Assembly: GCF_002775205.1 (NCBI RefSeq)
Contig: NC_036460.1
Span: 434,501-498,500, forward strand
From: Xiphophorus maculatus
Taxonomy: Eukaryota > Chordata > Actinopteri > Cyprinodontiformes > Poeciliidae
Length of the DNA: 64,000 nucleotides
Direction of reading: 5' to 3'
Part shown: piece after piece, positions 1-12,151 of the stretch
Layout: each line of letters begins with the position of its first letter
How positions within the stretch are numbered: position 1 is the first letter of the stretch
Made by a program: the position numbers and the translations under genes
Notes under the pieces: generated by a model
What the model was told of the DNA's origin: nothing
Databases searched by the model: none
What the model saw: only the letters and a program-made list of their open reading frames with translations

Positions 1-314
1 GGCACAAAGTGGCTGAGGATGTGGCGCCCCCTACAGGAAGCCTGTTTGTTCCATATTTTCTCACCATGAAGGAGAATCGTCAGAATTTTGGGTTTATTGG
101 GTTTGGATGTGAGCCGTCGGATCAGAACCGAAGCGTGTTCTGTGAGGTTCTGTCAGAACAAACCGGACTGTTGGAGCCTTTTATTAGATTTAACAGTTTA
201 ATCATGTTGATGCTGCTTAGCGAAAACAAACATTGATCTGAGCGGTTCCGAGTCCGAACTGGAGGGAAAGCAGAGCAGGACGTTCCAGAACATCTCGGGT
301 CGGGTCGGGTCGGG
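1..314 (-). other. 3' untranslated region and downstream flank of the RNase T2 gene
   Basis: This stretch follows the TGA stop at 317-315 on the minus strand. A minus-strand AATAAA at 185-180 would give a 3' UTR of about 150 bases; a second AATAAA lies near 96-91. A short GGGTC repeat at 297-316 touches the stop codon. No other coding signal is seen. Confidence 0.5.
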
Positions 315-3300
315 TCAGCCGCAGGGCCGCCACGGCTCCTGGTGGTTGATGGGGAAGTAGTAGAGCAGAGCATCCGGAGGGCAGGGGTGGCCCGGAGAGG
401 GCCCGGGTCCGGGGCCCGGCCTGCCGTCGCCATGGTGACCACAGCCGACAGTCAGGTTCCGGGTCAACTGGACCTTCACCTGGAACAGAACCTGCCTGTC
501 CTGCAGGAAAAGAAGAGAGATTCTGATTCTGTTGGAGGAAATCTTTGTTTCAGGTTCTCTAAGGGGTTCTGCTGAGGTTCTGTTGAGGTTCTATTGAGGT
601 TCTGAACTCGGCTGAAACTAAACTCCGTTCAGAACCGGAGTTTAGTTTCAGAACTAAAAGAAACTCTTCAGGCCTCAGGAACCCAGACGGGTCATTAGAG
701 GAAGAACCCAGCAGAACCGGAACCTGATTGGACCGATCAGGAGAATTTTATCCTGGCTATTTAACCAACACCAGCTGGCGGTTCTGTTTGTTCTTTTGGA
801 CCTTAAACGACCCGGATATCACTGAAAAATAACTGCAAGTGTTTCTAATTCGTCGCCAGGGTAACCGGATCGCTGAAGGATCCAGTTGGACCAGCGGTTC
901 TGGAACCGGACCGGGTCGGCGGCAGGTTTTATGAGATGTGCTGAGGATCCGGTCCAATTAGCTGCTGCTGTTAGTGGAAGGTTCTGGAGAACAAAGTTCT
1001 GCTGCAGATCCAGCGGACCCGGTTCCTCTGACCCGGTTCCTCTGGAATATTTGCAATATTTGCTCCTGTGAAAGATGATCGAAGCGACTTTTTGTTAGAA
1101 CTCGACAGGAAGCCGGACTGATTCAGCAGTGGAGAGGAGAAGTGCTGCCCCCTGCTGGTCGGAAAAACCAACGTTTTTGACCATTTCTGTGGAAAATCTT
1201 CAATAAAAGCACAAATCTGCACCAGCGTGAAAAAATCCGAGGTTCTGCTGGTTTTGTGTGAATTATTGAATCGTTTCTGACTGAATGAGAATCTGCTCTT
1301 CTGATTCTGTTTGAATATTTGTGATGATTCAGCAGGTTGGTTTCCTCTGAAAGTGAATCACCTTCTGGTCTTTGACGCACTGGATCTCATGTTTGTCTCC
1401 GACATGCGGCAGCAGGACCTGCTGCAGCTCTGCAACCTGGACCAGAGAGAGACGGACAGAACCAGAACCAACACAAACCCAGAGAAACAGTAAAGCTGCA
1501 GTCTGCTTACAGACCATTGGTTCAAATCCTAATAACAGATTCATTCTATAGAAAAGAAAACTTGCTTTTGTCAAACGTTTTTCATCTTGGAGGCAAAACA
1601 TAAAATCAGCCCCAAAGGAGAAAAAGATGATTACATTTTAACCTCCTGAGACCCTGCATCCTCATATGAGGACATTACATTTTTGTAAACACAGATGTAA
1701 ATAATAACATTGATTGAATGGTCTTATCGTCACACAGATAGACCCAATGTCCTCGACTGAGGACATTGGGTTTTGAGAAAACCACTTATTGTAGAAAGCT
1801 GAAATTTCATTTTTAAGCCAATTGGGTCCTTATGATCCCAAATGACAAGGAGAAATGTATATGCAAAAACAGACCCATTGTCCTCATATGAGGGCATTGG
1901 TTTTGACATAGTTCAAGAGCACATAGAAAGCTAAAATTTAATTTCAACTAAAATTAGGTCATACTAATCCCAAATAGTAAGGAGACATAAAAAATGCACA
2001 TCAAACAAAAGCCCGGGTCTCAGGAGGTTAAAATGTAATAATCAAACCTTTTTTTGTCTCTCTGCAACATCTATTTACATTTTTTGCTGGTTAATGTTGG
2101 TCTAATGATCTGATGTGATCTGGTTTTACCTTGTAGAGTCGATCACAGGACGGAGTGATTCCTGCTTCCGCCAGCATCCTGCAGCACAAAACAGTCATTA
2201 TTTAACTCCATCATTTCAGAGAAAATGTGTGAAACATTTATGAACGTTTATATTTTGTTGCTAAAATGAGCCTGCCAGTGAAATCTGCATGGCGGCCACT
2301 AGGGGCGCTGCAGCAACGCTCACTTGTAGAGATCAAACTGATGGCGCAGCTTCAGGCAGATCTGGAAATATTTCAGAGGAGAGTTGAATCCTTCAACACA
2401 CGCAGCGCAAGAGCCGTGTTTCAGCCACTCCTCCTTCCTGCCACACAAATCAGATCATAGAATAGAAGCAGCCTTTAATGTCCCGTAAAATTCACACAAA
2501 AAAGTTATAAACAAGATTAACAAAAGCAGTACTAATAGTAGTACACTGTACATGACTATAACAGAAAAACTGAGTAGTTATTAAATAACTCCACATGAAT
2601 TAGATAAAAATATTGAATCACAAACCAAGTGTAACAGAGTTAATGTTGTATAGAATTCCACTTGTCATTACTCCCAAGTTTGGGTTCATGTGTAATGGGT
2701 GAAACAGCACCCCCTTCTGGTTGGCAGTGTTAATTATACTGAACACAGATATCTCGTTGCCAGTTCATGAGAGATGAGCGCGAGGTAGGTTCACTGAGTT
2801 TAACGCTCTGGTAAAATGTTATGTTAGCTTGATGCTAACATAAAATACTATTCCTCGTAAGGTGCTGTACCCGCTGTGATGAACCTGATTCCTGATCAGT
2901 TGTTATCCTGTTCCATACAGATAAAAATCAATTCATCTCATCCTGTCTCCTGGCCCTTATTCACACAACGCAGAACTGAGTTGAACTGAGCGATCACGAT
3001 TATCGAGGTTACACAAGGATTGTTCAATTTAGTTGGATCAATATAAATTATGAAAATAATAGGAAATATTCACTCATATTTCTTGAAACAATGAGCAAAA
3101 TCTTCATTTCAAACATGTCAATAAAAAAGGCAAAAAATAAAATCGGGTTTGTGCCGAGTTTATGGGAACTGAATGAAAATCTGAACTTTAATTTGTAAAA
3201 AGTTTGTTTGAGGATCAGCACTTTGAAAATAAACTGAATTAAAATAAAATACATTTAATTTCTGTATTTACATCAGAAAATCAAAGTCTGAACAATAAAC

Positions 3301-4298
3301 TATAATTAAAAATTTAAGAGAAATATTTAATGGGTAATGCTGCGTGACACCGCCCCCTACAGGAAGAGACAGGAACTACAGGAACTCCGCCCCCTTCAGA
3401 CAGGAAGTGGAACTACAGGAACTCCGCCTCCTTCAGACAGGAAGTGGAACTACAGGAACTCCGCCTCCTTCAGACAGGAAGTGGAACTACAGGAACTCCA
3501 CCTCCTTCAGACAGGAAGTGGAACTACAGGAACTCCGCCTCCTTCAGACAGGAAGTGGAACTACAGGAACGCTGCATACCAGAAACGGAAGCACGGTTTG
3601 GTTTTCAGGAGTGATGGCCAGAACTCCAACAGCTCCTCCTCCACCTCCTGGAACATAAATCAGAAGTTTTACAGAAACATCGCCCTCTACAGGAAGAGAA
3701 CGATGTTTGGAGAAAATGGGTCCCATCTGGGAATCACCTGGAGGTCAGAGTGGAAGATGGGCCAGCAGGTGCAGCAGGACTGGACATGGAGAGGCCTGGA
3801 ATCAAGCAAACAGCAACATGAGCTTCCTCTGGAGTGTCCTGACCGACGGATCATTTTCAAACCCGTTCATTCATAAAGCAACAGACAGGAAATGAATCGG
3901 CTGGTAGCTGAAGGGTTGGTACCAGAGGCCATGGATGGTCCAGCTGCTGATGTTCTCAGGAATCGTGCACTGACTCTCTTTGTACAAAGACTGATGGAGA
4001 CAAACAGACGGGACGTTAGCAGAAATCTCATGTTTCTGTCCTCATTTAAAACATGCCTGTAGTCAACCCTCTTGTCCCACATCAGTGTCTGACCTCGCAG
4101 ATGAATTAAGTCCTAATTTCACTGAAAGCTTTTCTCAGTAGGATTAATATGAAATAAATAGGAAATCTTTCTGACATTGTGAATGTTTCATCTTTTCTCA
4201 GCGAGAATCTGAATTCAGTCGCTAATTCATCATCAGATCAGTTTGTTTTTCTGTCTTTGAATTGTCCTTCCTGCTTTCCTTCTTTATTTCTGATTCTG

Positions 4299-4340
<42 letters not shown>

Positions 4341-4548
4341 CGTCACGCACCTGGCAGAACCCCCCCGGCCACTGCAGGGTGAACAGCATGCATCTCCAGC
4401 TGCAGTCGCGCTGCAGTGGCTCGGCGCTGTGGCGGCCATATTTGTAGTCCTCCCACAGTTCCTGTTGCGTCACGGAGCCGCGAGGGAGCAGCAGGAAGAG
4501 AAGAGCCGGACTCAGAGTGACCAGCAGGGGCAGCACTGAGCGGGACAT
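315..4548 (-). CDS. rnaset2: Ribonuclease T2, complete, eight coding exons
   Basis: Secreted or lysosomal acid endoribonuclease of the RNase T2 family, cutting single-stranded RNA. Coding exons: 4548-4351, 3990-3923, 3795-3738, 3647-3580, 2437-2324, 2178-2130, 1436-1362, 500-315. All splice sites are GT-AG with matching phases, giving 816 nt and 271 aa (human RNASET2 is 256). Residues 1-25 are a hydrophobic signal peptide. CAS I is WTIHGLWP with catalytic His86; its Trp codon is split by intron 2. CAS II is KEEWLKHGSC (132-141) with Glu134, Lys137 and His138. Family cysteines are present (FC at 64-65, CCTC at 96-99). The segment VGDKHEIQCV near 197-206 is typical of the family C-terminal half. 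The tail is Gly/Pro-rich and ends PWRPCG. The start was chosen because the signal peptide follows it directly; the frame stays open upstream. Both active sites are intact, so the gene looks functional. Confidence 0.93.
1642..2027. mobile_element. TTAA-flanked MITE (piggyBac-like) in intron 6 of the RNase T2 gene
   Basis: The element begins CCTCCTGAGACCC and ends with its exact inverse GGGTCTCAGGAGG. Each end is bordered by TTAA (1638-1641 and 2028-2031), the target duplication of piggyBac-type elements. It is 386 bp and has no coding capacity. Inside are hairpins, including a perfect 12-bp stem at 1743-1754/1759-1770 and two others centred on CTCATATGAG. The inverted match continues 8 bp past the TTAA on both sides, so the true ends may lie further out or the target was a palindrome. 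Superfamily assignment is inferred from the TTAA only. Confidence 0.65.
2461..2600 (-). repeat. Probable LINE 3'-tail remnant
   Basis: The run starting tagaatagaagcagccttt resembles, in reverse orientation, the untranslated tails of teleost L2/Rex-type LINEs seen at 22.4 kb and 45 kb. It lies in intron 4 of the RNase T2 gene. No coding part is left. Confidence 0.3.
3380..3570. repeat. 37-bp minisatellite, five copies
   Basis: Units start at 3380, 3417, 3454, 3491 and 3528 and share aggaactccgcctccttc. The array is in intron 4 of the RNase T2 gene and ends 9 bases from the exon 4 donor at 3579. Open frames here (3337-3876) are repeat artefacts. Confidence 0.9.
4298..4340. repeat. (GAT)n microsatellite at the intron 1 donor of the RNase T2 gene
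   Basis: About 14 GAT/ATG triplets. On the minus (gene) strand the repeat reads (CAT)n and starts 10 bases inside intron 1, directly after the donor GTGCGTGACG. Confidence 0.9.
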
Positions 4549-4602
4549 CTGGGTCTGCAGGAGCTGAAAGTTTTCACACCCCGCAGATTCAGGTTCGGGT
4601 TC

Positions 4603-4949
4603 TCTGGAAGGGAACGGAGTGAGCCTGCGGGGGGCGCTAGAGAGGCCGTCCTCCTCCAGACAAACATCAGAAACATGAGAACAAGTTTTGATTCTGTTGA
4701 TTATCTGACAGGATGTGAATAGATTCTCAATCTTTAAAGATTTTATCCAAAGTAGATCATCTTGTTTCATTAAAAATCTGCTTCATTTCCCATCAGAAAC
4801 AAACTTCTGGGTTAAATAAAAACATTTTGAATCTAAATCTGCAGAAGTTTGAATAAATGAAGATAACAAAGCTTCTCGTCTCCCTGATTTCAGCAACGAT
4901 CAGATTTAAAAAGTGTTTTTGTTGGTGAGCAGAATGTGAAGAACTCACC
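4603..4949 (-). other. Likely 5' UTR splice of the RNase T2 gene
   Basis: On the minus strand a strong donor, CG followed by GTGAGT, lies at 4949/4948. An acceptor with a pyrimidine tract (cccttccag) ends at 4604, followed by 55 bases of leader before the ATG at 4548. This suggests a non-coding first exon just above 4949 and an intron of about 345 bases. The transcription start is not visible. Confidence 0.4.
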
Positions 4950-6384
4950 GATCTGCGTCTCCGTCGGCTGGAAATGAAGAAGTGAGACGATTCCCCTGAG
5001 CTGCACTTTCACAAACTATAAACAGACCTTTGATTCACACTTCCTCCAAAACCAGAACCCAGGGGCTGAACCGGGTCGGGCCTCCAGAACCAGCTGTCAG
5101 ACGGTCCATGCTGGGTTTTGAACGGGTGAAGCATTGAGTCGTTTCAGGGTGAAGCGTTTTCCTTCCCTGCAGACTAGCAGCAGCGACTCTCTGCTCGTCC
5201 CGCCGGTGGTTTTAATGTTTGTATGGATTTTAAATCGGCTGCCTGACGTCTAAGAATCGGCTCTAAATCCAACCTGAGTGACGTTTCCATCGTTTCCCCA
5301 AACGAAGGACATTGGTGTCAAATGTTTGTGCTGCGATTGTGCTGCAAATATTTCTGTTTTATTAAAGATATTAATAAAAAAGTTTTCAGAGGTCATCAGA
5401 GGTCGACTGGCCCTCCTGCATTTATGAAATCAAACATAATGGCTGCTGAACAAACCAGCACAAACCAGCAGAGTTGATTGATACCAATGTTTGATTTTGG
5501 TTGACCTCTGATGACCTCTGATGACCTCTGGTGACCTTTTACATTTTTTTTATTCATATTTTTAAAGTGATCAAATCTAACACCAACATTAAGGTTTGGA
5601 GATTATAGGAGACAAGGAGGAGCTTGACCTCTTGACCTTTAGACTTAGATTAATATATAATAGCCAGAAAGTTTTAGCACAAAACGATTTCACCAGCTTG
5701 AAAAGTCCAAACGTCCTTCAGACCAGCAGAACCCGGCCGGTACCACTGCTGCCCGGCAGCATGAAGGTTGTGGGCTTGAATCCCGGTCTGCCTCAGTCCA
5801 GAACCAGAACCAGAACTGATGGACTGACTGGACTCTAAACTTTACTAAGCTGCGAATGCAAAACAATATTTACTGACTTTCTAAATATTTTTTCATTATT
5901 TTATTGTTTCTTGCATCGTTTCCTTTTCTGTCTAAAGTTCATTCATTCAAAGCAGCAGCTGGTCAAACTGATCAATAAAAACACAAACTGATCAATAAAA
6001 ACACATATACTGTGTATACATACACAGTAAACAAACAACCAATCAGAGCAGCAGCAGACAGAATCTAACTGATCAGTCTGTTAAATTGATCAATATTGGA
6101 ACTTTACTAAAGTAACGACTTCAGTCATTTTTTACCAAAAGTGATTTTTGCTATAAAAAAGTCCAAAGTTTTTCCTTCCAGAAGACGATTTAGGCAGAAA
6201 AAATATTATTTTAGAGATAAAAACAATGAAGAGGTTGAGTCTGAAGGAAGCAAACAGCTGGTGGTGTGAGCTGAGGGTCAACCAGAACCAGAACCAGAAC
6301 CAAAACAGAACCGGTTCTCTCTCTGTGGCAGCCATGCTGTTGTCAGCTGAGCTGCAGGCAGGTCAGTAAATATCTCCAGCAGGG

Positions 6385-6390
<6 letters not shown>
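4950..6390. other. Intergenic region between divergent RNase T2 and COX7A genes
   Basis: No gene is seen. The two flanking genes point away from each other, so both promoters should lie here or just downstream. An inverted repeat is present: cagaggtcatcagaggtc (about 5387-5404) matches gacctctgatgacctctg near 5504-5530, about 100 bases away. Short GAACCA runs occur near 5803 and 6281. Confidence 0.4.
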
Positions 6391-6416
<26 letters not shown>

Positions 6417-6421
6417 CACGT

Positions 6422-6486
<65 letters not shown>
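6391..6486. repeat. (TG)n microsatellite upstream of the COX7A gene
   Basis: Almost pure TG for 96 bases, broken once by cacg at 6417-6420 and once by tct. It ends 142 bases before the COX7A start codon, so it may overlap the promoter or 5' UTR. Confidence 0.95.
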
Positions 6487-6489
<3 letters not shown>

Positions 6490-6628
6490 CTGTTGCTCTC
6501 CCTCCCTGCAGGCGGTTTGGCTTCTGCAGCTGATCGTAGTTTGGCAGACGCTCAGAAACTCTCCGACAGCCAGGAAGTGTGTGTGAGTGTGTGTGTCCTT
6601 GTGAAGGTAACGCAGGCAGCAGCTCGAC

Positions 6629-9600
6629 ATGAATCGTCTTCTGGTGAGCTCGGCTCTTCTTCTTCTCCTGTTTTTCTGTCTTGTGATCGGTGTGAGGTGA
6701 ACTTTGACCCGGTTAGAGGCAGAGCGGGGGGGCGGCAGAGATTTGATCCGAGCCGGAGCGCCGGCTGCAGGTTCTACCTCAGACACACACCTGCCGCTCA
6801 CCTGCTGGGCCGAGTGCAGCGCCGCACGTCCGCCATGACGGCAGCCTGCAGCCTGCAGCCTGCGGCCTGCGGCGCGGCGCGGCGCGGCAGACTCACAGGG
6901 AAACATTCTGCTGGATTCATTTTCTGCCTGATGATAAAATATTTCATGTTTTTCTCCATATTTGTTAAAATTCTGGCCATTTTTTAATAAACATTTAAAC
7001 GGCAGCAGGACGGCTCCAGGAATTAGCCTGTCCCATTCCTCCTCCTCTTCCTCCGTCTGTGTCACGGCGTGGACAGAACCAGAACCGGTCCGTACTCCAG
7101 GGACCCCTCAGTCAGCAGAGAGGTTCATGACCCTCCCCCCAGGACTGCTACAGGTCAAAGGTCATGGAAAAGCTAGCTAGCAGCTCTGCAGACCCCCCAC
7201 ATGCTGGACATGAACCGCTTAGAGCTCCACCTCCAGTTTTCTGGAAAACTTTCACAAAAAAGCAGAAACAGCTTCAGAGGAAATTATTTTCTGCTCCTGC
7301 AGAATTCACCGGAACCGGATCGTCTTTCTGCCCTGGTTCTGGTTCTGCAGCTCTGACCCGGTCCAGAACCTTCAGAGTTAACACTGTTAATTTTTGTCTC
7401 TTGTTTTCAGATCAAAGTTCATCATAAATCCTTTGAAGTAAAAAGTTTTTATCTGGAATCTCTGATTAAGATTTCATAGAAAAAAGTAAATTTATTTCTA
7501 AAGATCTTTTTCTGAATTTCTCCACCCTAATGACCTTTAACCTTGTGAGACCCAGTCGGTCTGGTTCTGGTTCTGGTCAGCAGATGACCCCCAGCTAAAC
7601 TTTCTGCTGTTTTGTTTGTTTGGACCTTCAGGACGAGTTCTGCTCTCTGATTGGTTCTGGTGTCATGTTACTGTGACGGGATTGGCTCTGGTGCAGGAAG
7701 TCCCGCCCCCAGCTGTCCAGTCTGACCTTCCTGTGAACAGAGAGACATTCAGGTTCTTAAAGAGACAGTGCAGGTTTTGCTCCAGCTTGGCCTAGTCAAA
7801 GCCCAGCTCTCTTCAGGACTGGACTTTGACTAGGCCACTGCAGCACCATTACTTTGTTTATTTAACCCGTTCAGTTTAGTTCTAGAAAAATTCATCCAGA
7901 TTAGATCCGATCTGGAAATAATATTTAAACAGGACAGGAAGAAATGATCCGATAGAACCAGAACCAGAACCAGAATGGATTAGAACTCTGTCTGGCTTGG
8001 ATGAATCCAGAAGCAGAACCGGAGCTCAGATTACTCCCGAATAAATAATCTGGATTATCATTTCATTTCTGTTCCAGATTATCCTGAAGGGAAAACAAAG
8101 GAGGAAAACATGACAAAAACACAGAAAAAATATTTTCATTTTCTCAAAACTACAGACAGAAACAGGAACATCCTGATCGATCCGTCTCTATTGATCAGCT
8201 CTGATTGGTCCCTGGTTATTGATCAGCTATTGGAGAACCTGCAGAACATTTTGCATGCTTAGGAAAAGCTGATTAGTGCGGCTGAACCTGGAGTCTCTGC
8301 AGCTGATTCTGTTTCCTTCTGGAGTTTTTTCTTGTTTTCCTTCATCTCTTCAGAAGCTCGGCAGATTTGACCCGGTACCGGTTCTGTTTCCAGAACGTTC
8401 CTGTGGCGGCCGTCCGGGCCTTCAGCAGCTCCAGCAGGAACCTGAAGAACAAAGTTCCTGAGGCGCAGAAACTCTTCCAGGTGAGACTCCGGCGGCCGAC
8501 CCGACAACAGAACCGTCAGAACAACAGTTACTGATCCGATCCGTTTAACCGGGTCGGGTCGAGAGAAACCAGCCGGTTCAGATACCTGAGTGACACTTTT
8601 CCACCTGGAGTTCAGAAACTCCGGTTGGACAGATGAGGCTCCTAAACTACCAGTTGCCATGGTGATCAGGTCTACTGGTTGCCATGGAGACGGAGATGCT
8701 GCTTTTCCGGCCCTCCTCACTGAATGCAGAATTTTATTGACTCATTTCTGGATCTGGAAAAATGTAGCTTTAGTTTTGCTGTCAACCGATTTCAAAACTC
8801 GATTATTCGGATTAATCTCGATGATTAACTTTGCAAAGTTCAAATGTAAATATGAACATTTTCAAAAAACGTTTTATTGTCTCAGAAGAAACCTGGAAAC
8901 CTGGAAACCTGGAAACCTGGAAACGAAGTTTTTCAGGTTTTTATGTTCAGGAAGGTTTGAAAGAGTCACTTTGTTTGAAACGTTGAGTTAGAATATTAAC
9001 TGCTGTGCTTCAGTGGAGGGATAATTAATCCAATATCAATAACTACGTTTTACCTTAGTTTTGTCTGCACTTTGTTTGAAAGCTACGTTTTCTGCTGTGA
9101 CCTCAGTGACCTGCAGGAGGCGCTGTCGGGTCGACATGCAGTTGGATTCTTCTGTATTATTTAACATTAACACGTTCATAGCTCTAAATGAAATCTAAAC
9201 TCTGAACATGAATTTTAAACTTTTGACCCGTCTTTAGCAGGAAGTTGACCAATCGTGTCGCAGTCTGTCGTCCTCTCTGATTGGCTGGAGCTCGTCTCAG
9301 ACAGGAAGTCTGCTCTGCTTCAGCTTTCTGGGCTGCTTGAACTAAAAACATGTCAGAAATGAAGAAATATCTTCTAATCACCACCTGATGTCCCCCTGTG
9401 GTTTCCATGGTTACAGGAAGACAACGGGCTGCCGGTCCATATCAAGGGCGGAACCAGCGATGTTCTGCTGTACCGGGCCACCATGTTGCTGACTGCCGCA
9501 GGTAAGAGCCGATCGTTTCAACAAGTCGCATCAACAGACTAAACAAAGTTTCAAAAAATAAAATTATATTAAACAAAAGTTAAAATGTTAGTGGTTGTTT

Positions 9601-10047
9601 GGTGATGGTTTTGTTTTCTGATCAATCGATTGCTAAACTAATCATTGGCAGCAGAAGATGTGATGTGTTCATGAACATGATCTGGACCTTATCGGGTTTG
9701 ACCAGAACCAGTCGGAAGGTCACACGGTCGGGTCGGAGCGGAGCGGCCTCCTGGCCAGCAGGGGTCACTGTCCGGCAGCATCCCTGTGGAGGTTGCTATG
9801 ACAACCACCTTTCTGAGCACTGCTGCAGATCTCCAATAATTTTGGTTATTTAAAGAGAAAGAAAGATCGAGACTCATATTTAAAGTGATATTTTCACCAT
9901 GTCACTCGTTTTATTAACGTCGGTTTTAAACTCGCTGAGGATCAGGAAGCAGCCAGATTCTTCTTCTACTCATGTCTGTTCCCTGCAGGAACCTGCTACT
10001 CCCTCTACTGGCTGCTTGTTGCCTCCATGCCTAATAAGAAGGAATGA
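6629..10047 (+). CDS. cox7a1: Cytochrome c oxidase subunit 7A, mitochondrial, complete, four exons
   Basis: Small single-pass subunit of respiratory complex IV in the inner mitochondrial membrane. Coding exons: 6629-6643 (MNRLL), 8394-8480, 9417-9501, 9989-10047; GT-AG throughout, phases 0, 0 and 1, total 246 nt and 81 aa. Residues 1-22 form a basic, Ser-rich import presequence. The conserved core follows: KNKVPEAQKLFQ, EDNGLPVHIKGG, then DVLLYRATM and a membrane segment ending in a short basic tail (MPNKKE). An AATAAA lies near 10130. For exon 2, a second good acceptor at 8353 opens a different frame; the one at 8393 was chosen because it matches the phase of exon 1 and the family. The GTCYSLY segment resembles COX7A1 more than COX7A2, but the paralogue is not certain. 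Confidence 0.88.
6644..8393 (+). other. Intron 1 of the COX7A gene
   Basis: A 1.75-kb intron. It holds GC-rich sequence to about 6890 (possible CpG-rich 5' end), short GAACCA runs and a hairpin at 7788-7837. No independent gene is seen. Confidence 0.5.
7788..7837. repeat. 19-bp hairpin in COX7A intron 1
   Basis: TGGCCTAGTCAAAGCCCAG (7788-7806) pairs with CTGGACTTTGACTAGGCCA (7819-7837) except for one position that is a G-T wobble, with a 12-base loop. Related sequence (ctggaactttaactag, gggactttaactaggcca) occurs near 50690 and 52080, so this is probably part of a dispersed repeat. Confidence 0.75.
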
Positions 10048-12151
10048 GATTATCTGCAACGCAGCAACGCAGCAACGCAGCAACGCTAAACTGAAACCTT
10101 CATCTCTGATGTTCGTTTGAAAGCAGGAGGAAATAAAGTTGCTCAGTTTCTCTGTGTCTGTTTGGTTTCTTTTCAGTCAGCAGGAAAACTTTTAAACAAC
10201 CAGAGGAAAAACTCAAATTTCAAACTCCTAGAAATTTATCAAAGTTCTTTGCTCTATAAGCCACAAAAACCCTTAACATGGCCGACTAAAGTCAAAAGAT
10301 ATGAGTCAGTAGTTCAGCTAAATAATGAAATTGAATAAATGTGAGAAGTCTTGTAAAAGTTGTTTCTTTGCATATTTTGTAGCATTAGCCCAGAAGCCAA
10401 GGCTGGAAAAGTTTGGAAACCTTTAAACAATCAGAAATAGATTTTGTTCCAAAAGGATCATGTGACAGGAAGTCCAGTTAGGATCATAAACTTCCTGTAA
10501 AAGAGCTGCTGGAGGATTCTTCCTGTTAGCAGCGAGTTTTTCCTCTCCACTGTGGCCACATGCATGCTGGGGATGAGAGCTTGCTATAAAGTCAACAGCA
10601 CACTGCAAGTGACTTTCTGCTGTTGCCCCCTGCTGGTCAGGAGGAGTGAATGCTGAAAGTCAAAGACTGCAATCCTTAGAAACTTTAATATGCATAATTC
10701 TTTGATCTACAATTCATTAGCTAGCATCAGATGGAATCTGTTTATGATGAACTGGAATGATTGTTTTGTGAAGTTGATTTGCTGCTGTTTTAATGAACTG
10801 ACTTCAGAATCAGAACTGGATGGAGCTCAGTGATGTAAACACAACATGCTGTTAGCTGAATCTACATGCTGTAGGTCTTTGTGACAGATTTCACTTTGCT
10901 TCACATCTTTAGATGATTTTCACCCTTAATGAGTAGAAACGTACCAACTTCTGATTCATTTCTACATCCGGACCATAAATCATCTTTCTCCCCAAATGTT
11001 CATGTTTTTTTCCAACTCAGAGCCTGTTACATTTTAAATCAACGCAAAGCAAAGTTTAAAATAAATATTTAAGTGCATCATCGTAGTGAAAGCCATAATT
11101 CACCACTTGCTGCAATAAATCTGTTTGGCTTCATGTCAGACAACAATTCTACACTCTGCAGGAGAAAACGCATAAAAATAGTTTGAAGTTGTTTTGATCA
11201 TTTCACAGCATTAAGAAAAAGGAAATAATGATGTTAAAATAAATACATTTAACTACGATTTTATTTACTAGGAGATTTTCTGGCGGCAGGTTTGTCTTTA
11301 AAAACAAATCTTTTATGAAATATAAAAGATTTTTCTCTTAGCCACTTTGTTTTCAGACATTTTGGTTTAAAATCATATTTAAATCTGCAGATATTGCTGG
11401 AAATGAGAGCAGATGGCTGATGATCTGATTAAAGGATGGAAACTCAGAGCAGAGAAAAACATTCAGAGATTTTTATCTCACAGCTCCAGAAGCTGCTCTG
11501 ATCACTAAAACAAGAACATTTAGCTTTTTATTTCATGTCTTACTGATATTTTAAACTCCCTGATTCTTCCCACTGCACTGATGGGGCCCGTTCTGTCTGG
11601 ACTTTATTGGTCTTATTACGGCAGCAAACACAGATGAATAAAGTGTAGGTTAATGACAGTAGAATATTATTAGCCTACAAAAATAAAAGGTAACATAAAA
11701 GCGAAGTGATGCTATGTGACCCGAACCCGGTTCTAAAGTCCAGTGAAGGTCAGTTGAGCAGCAGCAGCTCCGGCCTCAGACTTCCTCATTCTCCTTTTTT
11801 TAATTAATGTGTTTCTTAAACATTGTACTTTATATAAAACTCATAGTCCCACATCAGAGGAAATTCTTTACAATTTGGGGATTTTTATGAACATAAACAA
11901 AACATTTGAAAATGATAAAGTTCTAGTTCTTTTGCTGGAAGAACCACATGCAGCTGCAGTCCAGGGCAAATTCAACCCGATGCCCACTGACGGGGTCTCC
12001 TCAGCCAGAAAGCAGGGGCCTCAGCTCCCCATTGGCTCAGATTTCAGCATCATTTCCTCCAGCTCACCCTGCCAGCCGTTCACCACTCCAACCACTTCCT
12101 GCTCTCTGCTGCTGGCCACGCCCTCCTGCGTTTACCACGTTTCCTCCCATC
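10048..12151. other. Intergenic region downstream of COX7A
   Basis: Mostly unique, AT-rich sequence after the COX7A poly(A) signal. A ccccctgctggtc motif is at about 10625. I see no gene, RNA or clear mobile element. Confidence 0.4.

Noticed and set aside
3867..3922. Reading HGLW followed by YQP as an altered RNase T2 active site
   Set aside because: The codon after the partial Trp is intronic. A GT donor at 3922 joins to exon 3 and restores the normal HGLWP.
4222..4770. 182-codon frame as a single-exon protein
   Set aside because: It runs through a 5' UTR intron at one end and a (CAT)n intron at the other. Only 4548-4351 is coding, as the first exon of the RNase T2 gene.
6343..7065. 240-codon minus-strand frame with His-Thr repeats
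   Set aside because: It crosses the TG microsatellite and the first COX7A exon in antisense, with no domain.
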